Origin: Megalobrama amblycephala
Taxonomy: Eukaryota > Chordata > Actinopteri > Cypriniformes > Xenocyprididae
Direction: 5' to 3'
Assembly: GCF_018812025.1 (NCBI RefSeq)
Contig: NC_063044.1
Span: forward strand, 73,767,244 to 73,831,243
Length of the DNA: 64,000 nt
Below the pieces are notes generated by a model. That model was given only the letters and a program-made list of their open reading frames with translations, was not told the origin of the DNA and did not search any database. Both the position numbers and the translations under genes were made by a program. Shown one piece after another: positions 48,196 to 59,643 of this stretch (position 1 is the stretch's first letter; each line of letters begins with the position of its first letter).

Positions 48196-48353
48196 TCATT
48201 TACATTTATGTATTTGGCAGACATTTTTATCCAAAGCGACTTACATTGCATTATTCTATCACAATTTGTTATCTGAGTATGTGCAAATCCCTGGGATCGA
48301 ACCCATGACCTTGGCATTGCTAGTGCCATGCTCTAACCACTGAGCTACAGGAA
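48196..48353 (-). repeat. tRNA-derived SINE
   Basis: On the minus strand the head reads TGTAGCTCAGTGGTTAGAGC (A box TAGCTCAGTGG) and then GGTTCGATCCC (B box), the RNA polymerase III promoter of a tRNA-like SINE. The tail is GTCGCTTTGGATAAAAATGT followed by CTGCCAAATAC. It is inserted in the larger element at 46802-48587. Confidence 0.85.
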
Positions 48354-48821
48354 AGCTTTCAGAGACGCTCTGACCCAGTCACCTTGCCATAACAATTTGG
48401 CCCTTGTCAAAGTCACTTAGATCTTCATTCCTGCCCATTTCTCCTGGAGCCAACATGTTGATTATGGGAAATGATGGTTTGCTTACCATCTAATTTACCC
48501 AGAACTTAATATGCGGCCTTGTTAGCAGGTGTTCAATGACATTCGCTTTATCTGTGACTGGTCATAATGTTTTGACTCATCAGTGTATAAAGTTTTATTT
48601 TATCAAATTTTATTTTATTGCATTTTATCAAATTTGTATTTTATCAAATTGTATTTTTATTTATTGTCAATTTAATTTAAATGTATAAACATAAGCATTT
48701 TTTTTTATTTCCACTAACATAAATTCAATTTATACTAAAAGTACAATTACTATTTAGTCATTAATAATATTTACCCATAAATTGTTATACATACTATATA
48801 AATGATTATTAACTAACTCAC

Positions 48822-48913
48822 TTTTTTCTAGAGAGGGTGGATTGTTCCATGTTGCTGTCTGATTCAGCACTATCACTGCTTTCATCACAGAGGGTGTCTT
48901 CATGTTCAGACAT
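48822..48913 (-). CDS. Probable first coding exon of the GVIN-like gene
   Basis: ATG (complement of 48911-48913) opens MSEHEDTLCDESSDSAESD, followed by SNMEQSTLSRK, and ends at a consensus donor GTGAGT (complement of 48816-48821). A short acidic first exon before the giant exon suits the family. Its end phase (2) does not fit the main exon (needs 1): joining directly runs into a stop. So either a small middle exon is missed or the A-run before the donor has the wrong length. Confidence 0.6.
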
Positions 48914-49049
48914 TTCCTGCATATTTCAAGAGGTATTGCAATAACAAAACAGTAAATCATATCCAGTGGTCCCCAGAAGTATTTGGACACTTTTTAAACT
49001 GCTTTAAATCCATGTTCACTAGACTTTGTGCTTCTTAGACTTCCATTTA

Positions 49050-49190
49050 CAGTATCAGACTGTGTGCATAACAATTATGCATTTGGCAGATGCTTTAATC
49101 CAAAGTGGCTTATATTGTATTCAAGGTATACATTTTGATCAGTTCAATCATTTCTGTGCTTCAAACCCATAACCTCGGTTTTGTTAGAGC
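49050..49190 (-). repeat. Decayed copy of the same SINE
   Basis: ATTTGGCAGATGCTTTAATC, CAAAGTGGCTTATATTG and CAAACCCATAACCTCGGTTT match the SINE tail and the B-box region with several substitutions. Confidence 0.7.
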
Positions 49191-49199
49191 CATACTGTT

Positions 49200-50230
49200 T
49201 GACATAGAGGAATCCACACAGTATATAATAAATATAAAAAATAAAAATAATTATCACTGTGATGTCTTCCATATGATGCAGTGCTGACTTTTGAGCTTCA
49301 GGTCATGAGCTTCAGGGCTGCAGGTGTTTAGTACACAGATTTTATGCTAAAGTTTTATGCTTAAACTGTTTATCAAATACAGTATCTTTAATTGCCCTCT
49401 CCATTCAAACATTGCTGTTCAGACTTGTTCCTCTGTGGTGGAATGAACTGCCAAACTCCACCAAATCTTACATCCTTCACAATTACTCTACTTTCTGTTC
49501 AGCATTTCACATCTGTTACACCCAAGTATGAAACAAGATGAGACAACTCATGAATAACACTTTTAATCACATTTTCCTAACTAGTTTCTTTTTAATTTAG
49601 TGAGATAAACTATTAATATGTACATAACAAATTATAATGTACACAACAAAAATCACATGCTTGACAAAAGCTATACACTTAAAACTTGGCCATTTGCTTT
49701 TCTGTATACTAATTCATAAACATGAATTCACTGATTTGTTTTAAATGTATAGAGAAATAATCTTAAAGATAAAATGTATATTTTTTTCTACTGTGCATTT
49801 TGTGAAAGAAACAAACTGAAACATATATACTGGGTGCTTCCAGGAAGACAAAATCAAATTATAATAACCTAAAGCAATGTGATTTTATGAAAAAACAAAA
49901 AAACAACAACAAAAAAAAAACAGACAGAAAAAAATGGCATCACTTACTCTGTATTTGGAATGTATCCCCTTCTCTGAGGTCTACAGGAAAACACCCTCTC
50001 CTTTATCTCAATGGACCTGTACCATCATCCAGCACCACAGGGGAGGATCTCATTATAACTGTACAAACACAAAACAAACTACCACAACCACACAGTAACC
50101 TATAATCCAGAAAGGTCTTTTCTGTTAAAATAATATTAATGATTTTGAAAAAAATATTAAAAGCAGTCTTTAGGATATTAGAGTTTATTTTCCATTAATT
50201 TGTTACTTTCAGTTTGTCACGTGTGTTGCA
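49200..50230. other. No gene; upstream of the GVIN-like gene
   Basis: AT-rich with an A-rich stretch at 49885-49925. A 5' non-coding exon of the minus-strand GVIN-like gene could lie here, but I cannot place one. Confidence 0.4.
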
Positions 50231-50246
50231 AGAAAAGGAACTTGAG

Positions 50247-50616
50247 GATGGTGTCACGGGCACACAAGAACAAGATGTTGAGATCCAGATGCAGCATAAG
50301 TATTTATTGGGGAGTCCAGAAACGTAATTCCAAAGGCAGGCAAGAGGTCATAATCCAGAATATCAGTCCACAAAAAACAAAAAGCCAGAGACACAAAACG
50401 GTGCACGTAACAATACAACAAACCACAACTGAGGACAGAAACAACTGAGATTAAATAGACAGACACTAATGAACAAACACAAAACAGCTGGTGCAATGAC
50501 AATCAGGTAATGAGTCCAGGAGTGAGTATGGGTATTGTAGTCCAAGGGGTGAAAACAAGAGTCCAAAGGAGTGCCCTCTAGTGGCTGATAGGGCACTCTC
50601 ACTGGTGATCATGACA
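50247..50616. repeat. Dispersed repeat (transposon-like)
   Basis: It begins GGTGTCACGGGCACACAAGA and ends GTGATCATGACA. The ends share the inverted motif TGTCAYG/CATGACA. The minus-strand frames across it have no known domain. Class uncertain. Confidence 0.4.
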
Positions 50617-50865
50617 GATGGGAACTGGCTTGGTTACTTTTGAGTTCAGTTTACATAATACAACAATTGATGACTGGAGACATGAATTCATCAGAGCTGT
50701 CAAAGATAGAACTGATTATACAGTCAAGGTGGACAGCCATATTAAAGGGGCTAATCTCTGAAAACTCTTTAGTTTTATCATATTTCTAAAAGATAAATGC
50801 TGTACAGAGTCTTTCCGAAAAAAGCTGAGCTCCTGGAGGCTTGTCTGCCGTCAGTGCTGTGGGTA

Positions 50866-52443
50866 GCTCTGGGCAGGCCCGGATTAAGAACACATTGGGC
50901 CCTGGGTCTATAGCAACACCAAGGGCCCCCTTTCCCGATTGCCACAGTGTCTTGTACCACAAGAATTTTTTTTTTTTATTGTTATTATTTTTATATTTTT
51001 ACAAATCTCATTTTATCAAATCATTTTATATAAGCACAAGCACACTAAATATTTCATGCTATTTAACACATTAAAAACAAATGCATTAACTCCGGATATG
51101 AACTCCAAACAAACAGGTTGCCAAAAGCAGCAAAAATATTTGTCATACTTCAGTCATACTTCCTCAATGATTACTTTACCATGAATACTTTAAAGAAATA
51201 GTTCACCCAAAAATGAAATTGGGATTTTAATTTTTGGGTGAACTATCCCTTTAAGGACAAGGGTCCGCATGCTAACTATTAGGATGCTGTCACTTTAAGA
51301 CCTGCACGCGTCCGATTTTCTCAACTCACTTCAGACATAACCTACTGTGTTTATGTAAACCTTTTGTGTATTTGACAGTATTATAGCGCAATCTGACGCG
51401 AAAGATGAAGTCCAGTAGTCAGGTGCTGTTTGACAGGCTTTAGTGTGTGTGCACGCTTCGGGTGTATGGGGTCAGAAAAAGCACATCTCAGAACAGCACA
51501 CGAACGACAGGTTTAACTGGCAGGGCTTTAAAGCACATGCAAATAAAGAACTTTTGTGATTGCGAATAAGTGCAGTGTCCCGTGAGTAACTCTACCGCTG
51601 TGTTAACATGTGATGTGAATGAGTCGAGGTCGAGTTGTACGGATGGAGGCACCAGAACTGCAACTGATATAATGTGCTTCAAAGGCAGATAGTGGAGACA
51701 AGTCACACGACATTGGTGTTCGTCAAAAAACAGTAGGAAAGTTAATTCGGGATATTTACGCGGGTGATGATGATGAGAGAAAAACACTGACATTCTGAAT
51801 TCAAACGGCAATAAAATCAATCGACTCGTCCCTGTAAATGTTGAAAACACCTTACGTTTTCATGAGAAACAATTACCATCCGAATAGGGCTTAACTCGTT
51901 ATAAGAATAATAACTTGCTGCAGCTGCTATCTCACCTTCTTCAGCATGTAAAGCACGCGGATCGGCGAAGGTGTCGGTGGGTGAAGATAATTGTGAGCTG
52001 CCGCTGCACGCGGGGTCTTCCACTGGCTCGGATGTTTTATGTGAACCGAAGTAGTTAGTTTTGGAATCTTTGCTGTAAGATTAGCATCCCTTTTCTCCCT
52101 TTCAAGCTTATTTTTCCTTTTTTGCGCACTACTATCACTTTTGTTTATCATTTTGAACACTGGCGAGGCTGAACAAGCAATAAAGGCCAATTTCCAATTT
52201 TCTAGTCTACATGCGATAGCATAACGCAAAGAGGCGTTAACCGATGTCATGGCGCGAATTGTAAAGTGATTTTGATTGGACGGTGATTTATCAGTCAGGC
52301 ACATTTTCCAATCATTTTTTCTTATTATTTTATTAGACACAAATCAACCACCTATGACTTGTCAATCTCATTTCCTCCAGCCAATCACGGGCCCCCTCTA
52401 CCTGCGGGCCCTAGGGACTGCCCACAGCAGAGATAATGTGACA
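50866..52443. mobile_element. hAT-like insertion remnant between 11-bp direct repeats
   Basis: TGCTGTGGGTA occurs at 50855-50865 and 52444-52454 on either side. Near the left edge GGCAGGCCCGGATTAAG is a known fish transposon end. On the minus strand (51817-52340) frames with QKRKNKLEREKRDANL and KIPKLTTS resemble the Lys-rich N-termini of hAT/zinc-finger transposases. No catalytic domain remains, and the ends are not clearly inverted. Confidence 0.45.
51193..51256. repeat. Foldback copy of the GTTCACCCAAAAATGAAA repeat
   Basis: The arms AAATAGTTCACCCAAAAATG and AATTTTTGGGTGAACTATCC are inverted repeats separated by about 14 bp, forming a compact hairpin. Other copies of the same end are at about 416, 53038 and 57066. 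Confidence 0.8.
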
Positions 52444-52499
52444 TGCTGTGGGTAAGTCGCATGTTTTCAGCAGCCGGAGAATTATAAGATAAAATTATT

Positions 52500-53035
52500 A
52501 AAAACACATAACTAACTGCTTTATTGTGGACTTATTTACTACGGCTCTGATCTCCATGAATACAATAAGAAACAATGGTAACTTTAACCACATTTAACAG
52601 TACATTAGCAACATGCTAACAAAACATTTAGAAAAACAATTCACAAATATCACTAAAAATATCATGGATCATGTCAGTTATTATTGCTCCATCTGCCATT
52701 TTTCGCTGTTGTTCTTGCTTGCTTACCTAGTCTGATGATTCAGCTGTGCACAGATCCAGACGTTAATACTGGCTGCCCTTGTGTAATGCCTTGAACATGG
52801 GCTGGCATATGCAAATATTGGGGGCGTACATATTAATGATCCCGACTGTTACGTAACAGTCGGTGTTATGTTGAGATCCGCGTGTTCTTCTGAGGTCTTT
52901 TAAACAAATGAGATTTATATAAGAAGGAGGAAACAATGGAGTTTGAGACTCACTGTATGTCATTTCCATGTACTGAACTCTTGTTATTCATCTATGCCAA
53001 GATAAACTCAATTTTCAATTCTAAGGCACATTTAA
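52500..53035. mobile_element. Truncated relative of the TTAA MITE
   Basis: From GAATACAATAAGAAACAATG to TTCTAAGGCACATTTAA it matches 15440-15922 closely (including TATTAATGATCCCGACTGTT), ending in TTAA. The left half is missing. Confidence 0.8.
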
Positions 53036-53130
53036 AGGGATAGTTCACCCAAAAATGAAAAAATATCCCATGATTTACTCACCCTCAAGCCATCCTAGGT
53101 TTATATGACAATGATGAACATGGAGGAGAA
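53033..53130 (+). repeat. MITE fragment (GTTCACCCAAAAATGAAA family)
   Basis: AAAGGGATAGTTCACCCAAA followed by TTTACTCACCCTCAAGCCAT. It abuts the preceding TTAA element. Confidence 0.7.
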
Positions 53131-53209
53131 GAGGAGAGAGCAAAACAAAACACCGGTCACAAATTAGAAGTCTAGATAAGAGAAGAGGAGCTTGAGTTTG
53201 TTGCCCAGC

Positions 53210-54640
53210 CCTATTTGTTTGAACCCTGAGGCGTCTAAGCTTACGATACTCCTAAATCCTGTGTCATACATCGTGTCACAGGTTACTCATTTGACGCAAG
53301 TCAATTTGGGGTTCACTACCGTCCTGTGGCAGAGGGAGGTCAAGGGCTTATACATCTACAGTCAAAGATCTTGGCAATGAGGATACAAACATTGTAGAAA
53401 CTATTGTATAGCTCAAAATAATGTACTCTGGGTTGTTTGTGGGAGATCTATACCTAAAGATATTGGGGGAATAGGTATTGATAAGCAATTGTTTCTTATG
53501 CAGAGATCTTTTGTTAAAAGGTTTTCTGATTTGTCTTGTAGTTTATATGTGTCAGTGAAAATCATGGGAATTGTTTGAAATATCAGGAACAGTTGATGAG
53601 CATTATGGTGTAGAAGAACCTTTTTTTTTATCCTCTTATTGAGCTTCACATGTATAAATCTCATATTTCTAAAAGATGTGGTGATCTTCAGTGGAGATTG
53701 ATTCATTGTATCTCAGCCACAAATCAGTTTATTGCAAAGGTGGATGGAAATGTTGTATCTGTTTGTCCATTTTGTGATACCATTGATACTGTTTTTCATA
53801 TGTTTTGTAATTGCCCTAGACTTGATCCTTTTTTTGTACTTTTGAGAAAAATAATAACAAAATTGGGGTTTCTGTATACTAATACAGGTGCTGGTCATAT
53901 AATTAGAATATCATCAAAAAGTTGATTTATTTCACTAATTCCATTCAAAAAGTGAAACATGTATATTATATTCATTCATTACACACAGACTGATATATTT
54001 CAAATGTTAGGGTTAGGGTTAGGGTTAACCCCAACTAAGTATTGAGTGCTGTACATGCTCATACTTTTCATGTTCATACTTTTCAGTTGGCCAAGATTTC
54101 TAAAAATCCTTTCTTTGTATTGGTCTTAAGTAATATTCAAATTTTCTGAGATACTGAATTTGGGATTTTCCTTAGTTGTCAGTTATAATCATCAAAATTA
54201 AAATAAATAAACATTTGAAATATATCAGTCTGTGTGTAATGAATGAATATAATATACAAGTTTCACTTTTTGAATGGAATTAGTGAAATAAATCAACTTT
54301 TTGATGATATTCTAATTATATGACCAGCACCTGTAGTTTATTTATATTTGGCTTGTTGTTGGCTAGTTGTCACAGGAAATCTTTACGAGAACAATGCTTG
54401 CCAATTTTGTAATAAGTCAAGCTAAATTGGCAATTCTGAAATTTCATCAGGAAAAACATATAGGAAGAGATATTTGTATAGTGGCTTTATTTAAATCTTT
54501 AGTTGAAGCAAGAGTAGTTATATAATATATGTGTTATAAACATATTGATAATGATCTTTTCTTTCAGTGGAGATTGGGTGTTGAGGAAGCACTGGTTACA
54601 ACAAATGAGTATGGAGGGCTGCTTTTTAATTGGTAATGTA
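53210..54640 (+). pseudogene. L1/Tx1-type LINE ORF2 C-terminal relic
   Basis: Broken frames show EGGQGLIHLQSKILAM (about 53335-53385). A zinc-binding-like tail follows (LQWRLIHCISATNQFIAK, then VCPFCDTIDTVFHMFCNCPR, 53690-53830), as in the RT zinc-binding region of L1/Tx1 LINEs. After the inserted MITE comes ANFVISQAKLAILKFHQEK (about 54390-54460). Multiple shifts and stops; no RT palm is in the window. Confidence 0.6.
53885..54333. mobile_element. Tc1/mariner-type MITE with long inverted ends
   Basis: Inverted ends of more than 100 bp start CAGGTGCTGGTCATATAATT and are flanked by TA (53883-53884 and 54334-54335). The spacer contains (TTAGGG)-like repeats at 54008-54027. It splits the LINE relic. 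Confidence 0.92.
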
Positions 54641-54670
54641 TTTTATTTTTATATATTGGATATTTAAGAA

Positions 54671-54673
<3 letters not shown>

Positions 54674-54735
<62 letters not shown>
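54674..54735. repeat. (AT)n microsatellite
   Basis: About 30 AT dinucleotides, followed by an imperfect (TACA) extension; a short (TC)n lies at about 54834-54862. Confidence 0.95.
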
Positions 54736-54739
<4 letters not shown>

Positions 54740-55079
54740 CATATATTTATTTTTTATTTATTTTTTTGTCAATGTGATTAAATATAGATGATTTGTTTTT
54801 GTGTAGAATAAAGGGTTTGTAAAAGTCAAAAGCCTCTCTCTCTCTGTCTTTCTCTTTCTCTCAGGTAACTTTTTACATACATCCTGGGTACGATTAATGG
54901 TATATAATGTTATCATCTTATACATCTATTTTGTAAATATTTTAAGTCTAACCATAACCAGGTCTTGTTAGATAATACATTAACTAATGTTTAACTAATG
55001 AACCTTATTGTAAAGTCTTACCAAGATAAGAATAAAAGACAAGATAAGTTAAAACCAAAGAACATTGTCATAATTCTGT

Positions 55080-55440
55080 TTTTAAACAAGAAAACAGGTG
55101 AATTGATATAGTAACAGAAATCATTTACTCCATTAACATCACACTGAATCCCATGATGAAGTTGATCCACACAGTCAGAAGTAATGAGACGATCAGATGA
55201 GACTGAAATAACAGGATCACTCAGTTTGTGTGGATCTGATGGATCTGCTAACAGATGTCCGTCCTGAACACAGGAAGATCAGATTGTGTGTGTGTGTGTG
55301 TAACAGTCACCTCTGTATACCAGCTCTGCTCACAGACTCCATTGAGTGTCTGTTTCAGTATATCAGAGGGAAGTTTGTACTCAAATCCTCCTGCTGTCTG
55401 AATCTGTCCACAGATCATATGGATTCTGTTCATGTTTATA
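55080..55440 (-). other. Two exon-like segments of an unidentified membrane protein
   Basis: On the minus strand one open segment reads MNRIHMICGQIQTAGGFEYK and continues through LPSDILKQTLNGVCEQSWYTE to a GTGACTG donor-like site (complement of about 55308). After about 80 bp an acceptor-like CTGTTATTTCAG opens SHLIVSLLLTVWINFIMGFS, a hydrophobic stretch with a stop soon after, like a transmembrane tail. I do not recognise the family, and no upstream exons could be joined. It could be a gene fragment or coincidence. Confidence 0.28.
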
Positions 55441-55477
55441 CACTAAAAATAGAAAATATGTCAGAGAGTCGATTAGG

Positions 55478-55560
55478 CAAGGCAATTTTATTTATTTAGC
55501 ATATTTCATACACAATGGTAATTCAAAGTGCTTTAAATAAAAATGAAATGAATACATAAG
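55478..55560 (-). repeat. LINE 3'-end relic
   Basis: GGCAAGGCAATTTTATTTAT followed by TAATTCAAAGTGCTTTAAAT matches the conserved 3' region of a common fish LINE, reading on the minus strand. Confidence 0.55.
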
Positions 55561-57060
55561 AATATAAACGGAATGCATAAAAAATAAAAATAACAATAAA
55601 AACAGAATACCACTATAGAAACTATAGAAATACCACTATAGAAATTCAGAGAGATTCTACATAATTAACATGCACGCACACACACCTTACATCAATTTTA
55701 AAGAAAAAGACAACTGAGGGACGGCATTATGATGGAATAAAAGCCAATAGAAAGTTAGGCTATACAAAAAAAAAAAAAAAAAAAAAAACCTGACTTTATT
55801 TTTCCCGAGGAGGACTGAAGACTTTCAGTCTGCGGTGTGACGCATTTTCGTATGACTGAGGTGTGAGGAATACTGAAATGTACACCGTCCCCCAAAACCA
55901 ACAAAAAACAAAAAAGGGCTTATCTTCCGCCCCACTCACGCCAAATTCACCTTTCTTTTTCTCTTTTACCTTGTCAGAATGTGTTTGTCTGTTTGCCCAT
56001 TGCGTGTTCTTTGCCAAACTCCAAATTTATTTTTTTGTATGAAAAAGTTAATAACTGTAATTGACCAAATATTTTTGTTTGTCTTGTATACATTTTCTTT
56101 TTATTGTACACATTTTGGGATATGTTGTCAGATTTCACTTCCATTCTTTTAGTATAAATAAGGGGAAAAAACTGTATTAATGAAACAAGACCACATATTT
56201 GTACCAGCAAGTGAGCGAAAGCAAATGTTCGGCTGCAACCTGCTCTCGACTTATTTTCTTTATGTGTGCTGTTGATGAAAGTGTTCCTGTTATTTCTACT
56301 ATTATTAGGATTTTCCTTCAGTCCGACATATTTGGTGCGCTTTTGAGCTACAACATCTGACATAGCCTAATGTTAGAATAAAATTAATTTGACAAAAACA
56401 AAACATTGTTGATCCTGTGATAACATCATAGCCTATTTGGAAATGAAGAAAGTCGCTCCACTTTAAGCTTTAACTCCAAGACCAGACAGAGTTCATGTAC
56501 TTAAACAAATACAGCACAAAACACTAACAACTCACACTATCTATATCAAAAAGGAAAACTCAAGAGCTACTTGTTACATCCGTTTTCATGCATCTCTGGC
56601 TCTGTTAAAATGTCGTAGATCTGGCGCCTCCTGCTGGGATAACTTCATCAATACATCATAAACTTCATTCACATATTCATCTGGTGTCAGAAACAGATCA
56701 AAACGCAGGTTTGTGGTTCATCATAATCATAACAAGATGCATCTCTCCCTAAATAGACAGCTTCTTTCTGAAATGCTGACTACATATGCAGCTCGCCTGA
56801 GAAACAGCATCTGTGATCCTGCTGAAAACACATTAAACCACCTTCATCTGTCTGTAGTGCAGAGACATTCACTAAATACATCACAACAAAACTGACTGAA
56901 CAAACACGACAGACGAGTGATTTCTATTTCTAAATGCTGAACAGGACACAAGCGGGTAAACGTAAAGTCCAGGAGCGTTGATCGCTGGTGTTTTCAGGGG
57001 TTTGAGCGCAGTTTGTGTGATTTTCGGCCCATATGTGAACACTGCAAACGATCTCAGACC
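55561..57060. other. No supported gene
   Basis: A-run at 55768-55787. The minus-strand frame at 55974-56363 lacks domains and has the composition of random AT-rich DNA. A 44-codon minus-strand frame around 56590-56720 has an amphipathic look, but no start or splice site supports it. Confidence 0.4.
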
Positions 57061-57061
57061 C

Positions 57062-57180
57062 CTTAAAGGATTAGTTCACTTTCACGTGAAAATTAGCCCA
57101 AGCTTTACTCACCCTCAAGCCATCCTTGGTGTACATGACTTTCTTGTTTCTCACAAAGACCATCAGAGAAATATTAATAA
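57062..57180 (+). repeat. MITE fragment with TTTACTCACCCTCAAGCCAT
   Basis: AAAGGATTAGTTCACTTTCA followed by ACTCACCCTCAAGCCATCCT is the same family as 53033-53130. Confidence 0.65.
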
Positions 57181-57328
57181 ATATCCTGACGCATCTAAGC
57201 TTTATAATGGCAGTAACACAACTATAGAAATATAAACAAATTACTTTACCCAATACTGTACTACGTTTTCTACAACTATAGAAGTAGTAATTACCCTGGA
57301 CAGAATGTCAAAAAATGATTGATTACTT

Positions 57329-57361
57329 TGACCTTTGACCTTTGACCTATGAACTTGACCT
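57329..57361. promoter_or_regulatory. Cluster of TGACCT half-sites in DR1 spacing
   Basis: TGACCT at 57329, 57336 and 57343 is spaced by one base (DR1, the arrangement bound by HNF4, PPAR-RXR or COUP-TF), with further half-sites at 57356, about 57412 and about 57464. No gene start is close; function is speculative. Confidence 0.3.
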
Positions 57362-57499
57362 CTCCCCTCCCCCACGGGACCACCCAAATATTATCCCATC
57401 CCCCCCCTAGTTGACCTCTGTATGAACTCCATGACCTTGGGGTTATGGAATTTAAATGGCGATTGACCTTTGACATGGGTTTTGAATATGTCCATTGAT

Positions 57500-58265
57500 T
57501 CTCAGCATTTTGAAATATCTATGGTATTGACTTGCGGGTCATTTGTAGGGTGGATGATGGATGATTTTTGAACTTTGATGTCATGTTGGAATTCCTGATG
57601 GTGATTTTAAAGGCTGAAGGGTCACATGTGTTGAGCAGACATCCGCATTCCAGCACATAGTCTAATCTTCCTGTGTAAGCAACAAAAATAAGATTGTAAT
57701 GAAGAAACATCCGAATCAAAATAACAAAAGAATAAACATGGTATTTTTTTAAAATAGATAAAACACTGATAAAAGATAAATCACACGAACACACGTACAT
57801 GTATTTCAAAAGTGAAAAACATTCACATCTCCAAAACATTATAACGTACTGAATAATAAAAACAGTTGCTAAATTTACTGAGACTGATTATTATTTATAT
57901 AAAAACTTCAAAGATGTCTGAATGGGTTAACAATTGCTTTTAGTTTGAAATATAAATTTTAAAAATGTGTTCATATTAGTAAAGGAATATTTAGTTTAAC
58001 AATGTTAATAGAAAAAAAAGTGAATTTGAACACGTTCAGATGCATAAGACATATAAGACATGGTTGCATTTATACTGAATAATCTCTCCCCTAAACTCAT
58101 ATACCATAGTAAACGTTTTCATTTTTATATTTTCAAAAATATCATTTAGTATAATTTTAAAAGGTGATTTGCAAATGGGGTATACATTTTGGTAAGTAAA
58201 AAAAAATCTAAAAACATTTTGCTTTTAGTTTATACTGAAATCTAAAAATCTCTCACTGACTCTCA

Positions 58266-58302
<37 letters not shown>

Positions 58303-59540
58303 GCACACACACGCACTTTTCAAAAGTGAAAAACTTTCTGTTCTTTGAATGAAGATGGTAATAAATAAAAGTATAACGATGTTAATAATAACAAACAGTT
58401 ATCACTGTAAAGCTTCTTCGACACAATCTGCATTGTAAAAAGCACTATATACAGTAAATAAAGGCGACTTGACTAAATTTACTGACACCAATTATTATAG
58501 ATTTATAATAAAATAAAATTTAATGAAAATTCGAATAAATGAAAATAAAAATCTTACAGTTTTCAGTGAGCAGGGAGAAGTGTTCCTTCTTGATGTCCTT
58601 AACACTAAATGGTTATTTCAAAGGCCATCTGAAGAACAATCCACTCAATGAAACAATGCACTATTTTACTTCCTCGCAATATGCTGGAGGGGGTTAGCAT
58701 ATTCCCGCATGTCTCAACAATAGTATTCTTTAACACGATGCATTCTGCAGGTTCACATGTGTTCTTTGAGTCGTTCCCGTGAACGTCCGATTGAGGTACC
58801 GCTGTGACACCGGCTAACCTATTGGCTCCAATCCCTGCTGATCCAGCAGAGAGACTGCCTCGCGGATGTAATATCTCCGGTGTGAATGCACAATAGTATT
58901 CTGCAGATGTGTTTGACTTCAAACAAGAAGTGCATTCATGATTTTCTTCACGGCTCAGCATTCATTCATTAGGCCTCAGGCTCTAACCATTGCCTCGCGC
59001 AATTCCTGTGTTAATAATTATTTCGCTGGATATGTGGTATCAGCAGCTTAAAACATAATAGACCTTTCATCGCACACTTTTCAGTCTAACCTTGCATATT
59101 AAGGTTAAAACAAAAACGTGTTCGTGATTTTTATGTAAACGGTATTTTATTAATAGCGCCGATGACGGGTGATTTTCTACAAACATCCATCAGAACGGAG
59201 CTCAGAATGTCGGTCACATTGTGAGTCCGTTTGATAAGTTATTTTCTCTCCCTCTCTATATATTTTTATTTATAAGCGAAAAAATCTGATAAACCAGCTC
59301 GTATAACGTGCGTAGTGTATTCGGTATATTTCGCAAGTGTTTACAGAATTTTTTTTATGAACAAAGCAAAAAGTTATATATATATATATATTTAATTTCT
59401 AATATAAGATCGGATATGATCAACGGATATGCATTTAGTGTTATTGAAAACATATTTATATATTTATCATTTATTCCTAACAAAGGATGAGTGTAAAAAG
59501 TTTCATAGCCCGAGGGAGCGAGACCCGCAGACCCCTACCC
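57500..59540. other. No supported gene; microsatellite
   Basis: Contains (CA)n at about 58266-58316. The minus-strand frame at 58605-58961 has no domain. From about 59050 the sequence becomes richer in CpG toward the next gene's promoter. Confidence 0.45.
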
Positions 59541-59552
59541 TTTCGAGTCAGG

Positions 59553-59560
59553 GGATATAA
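59553..59560 (+). promoter_or_regulatory. TATA box of the unassigned gene
   Basis: GATATAAACG at about 59552-59561 lies about 90 bp before the first ATG (59644), with pyrimidine-rich DNA between. A start of transcription near 59585 is inferred. Confidence 0.45.
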
Positions 59561-59643
59561 ACGGGGAGAAAATCCTGCAAAATCACATTCGTGAAAGTAC
59601 AGACTGGTCCCGTCTCGTCTTCTCAACTTTTTCCTGCAGAAAA

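Larger units (their letters stand above)
46802..48587. mobile_element. Tc1/mariner-like element with nested insertions
   Basis: The ends TACACTGATAAGCCAAAACA and (inverted) TACACTGATGAGTCAAAACA, both with ATTATGA next, form terminal repeats beginning at TA. The element fills the first intron of the GVIN-like gene and contains a Harbinger-like MITE and a SINE. No transposase frame survives. Confidence 0.65.

Noticed and set aside
48285..48350. tRNA-like sequence with A and B boxes
   Set aside because: It continues into a SINE tail and lacks a complete cloverleaf, so it is a SINE head rather than a tRNA gene.
54008..54027. Possible true telomeric sequence
   Set aside because: Only three to four units, embedded inside a TA-flanked MITE, so not a chromosome end.
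55974..56363. 129-codon minus-strand frame
   Set aside because: AT-rich random composition, no supporting signals.
56590..56720. 44-codon minus-strand frame with amphipathic look
   Set aside because: No start, acceptor or neighbouring exon could be found.
58605..58961. 118-codon minus-strand frame
   Set aside because: No recognisable domain, no promoter or splice signals; composition near random.
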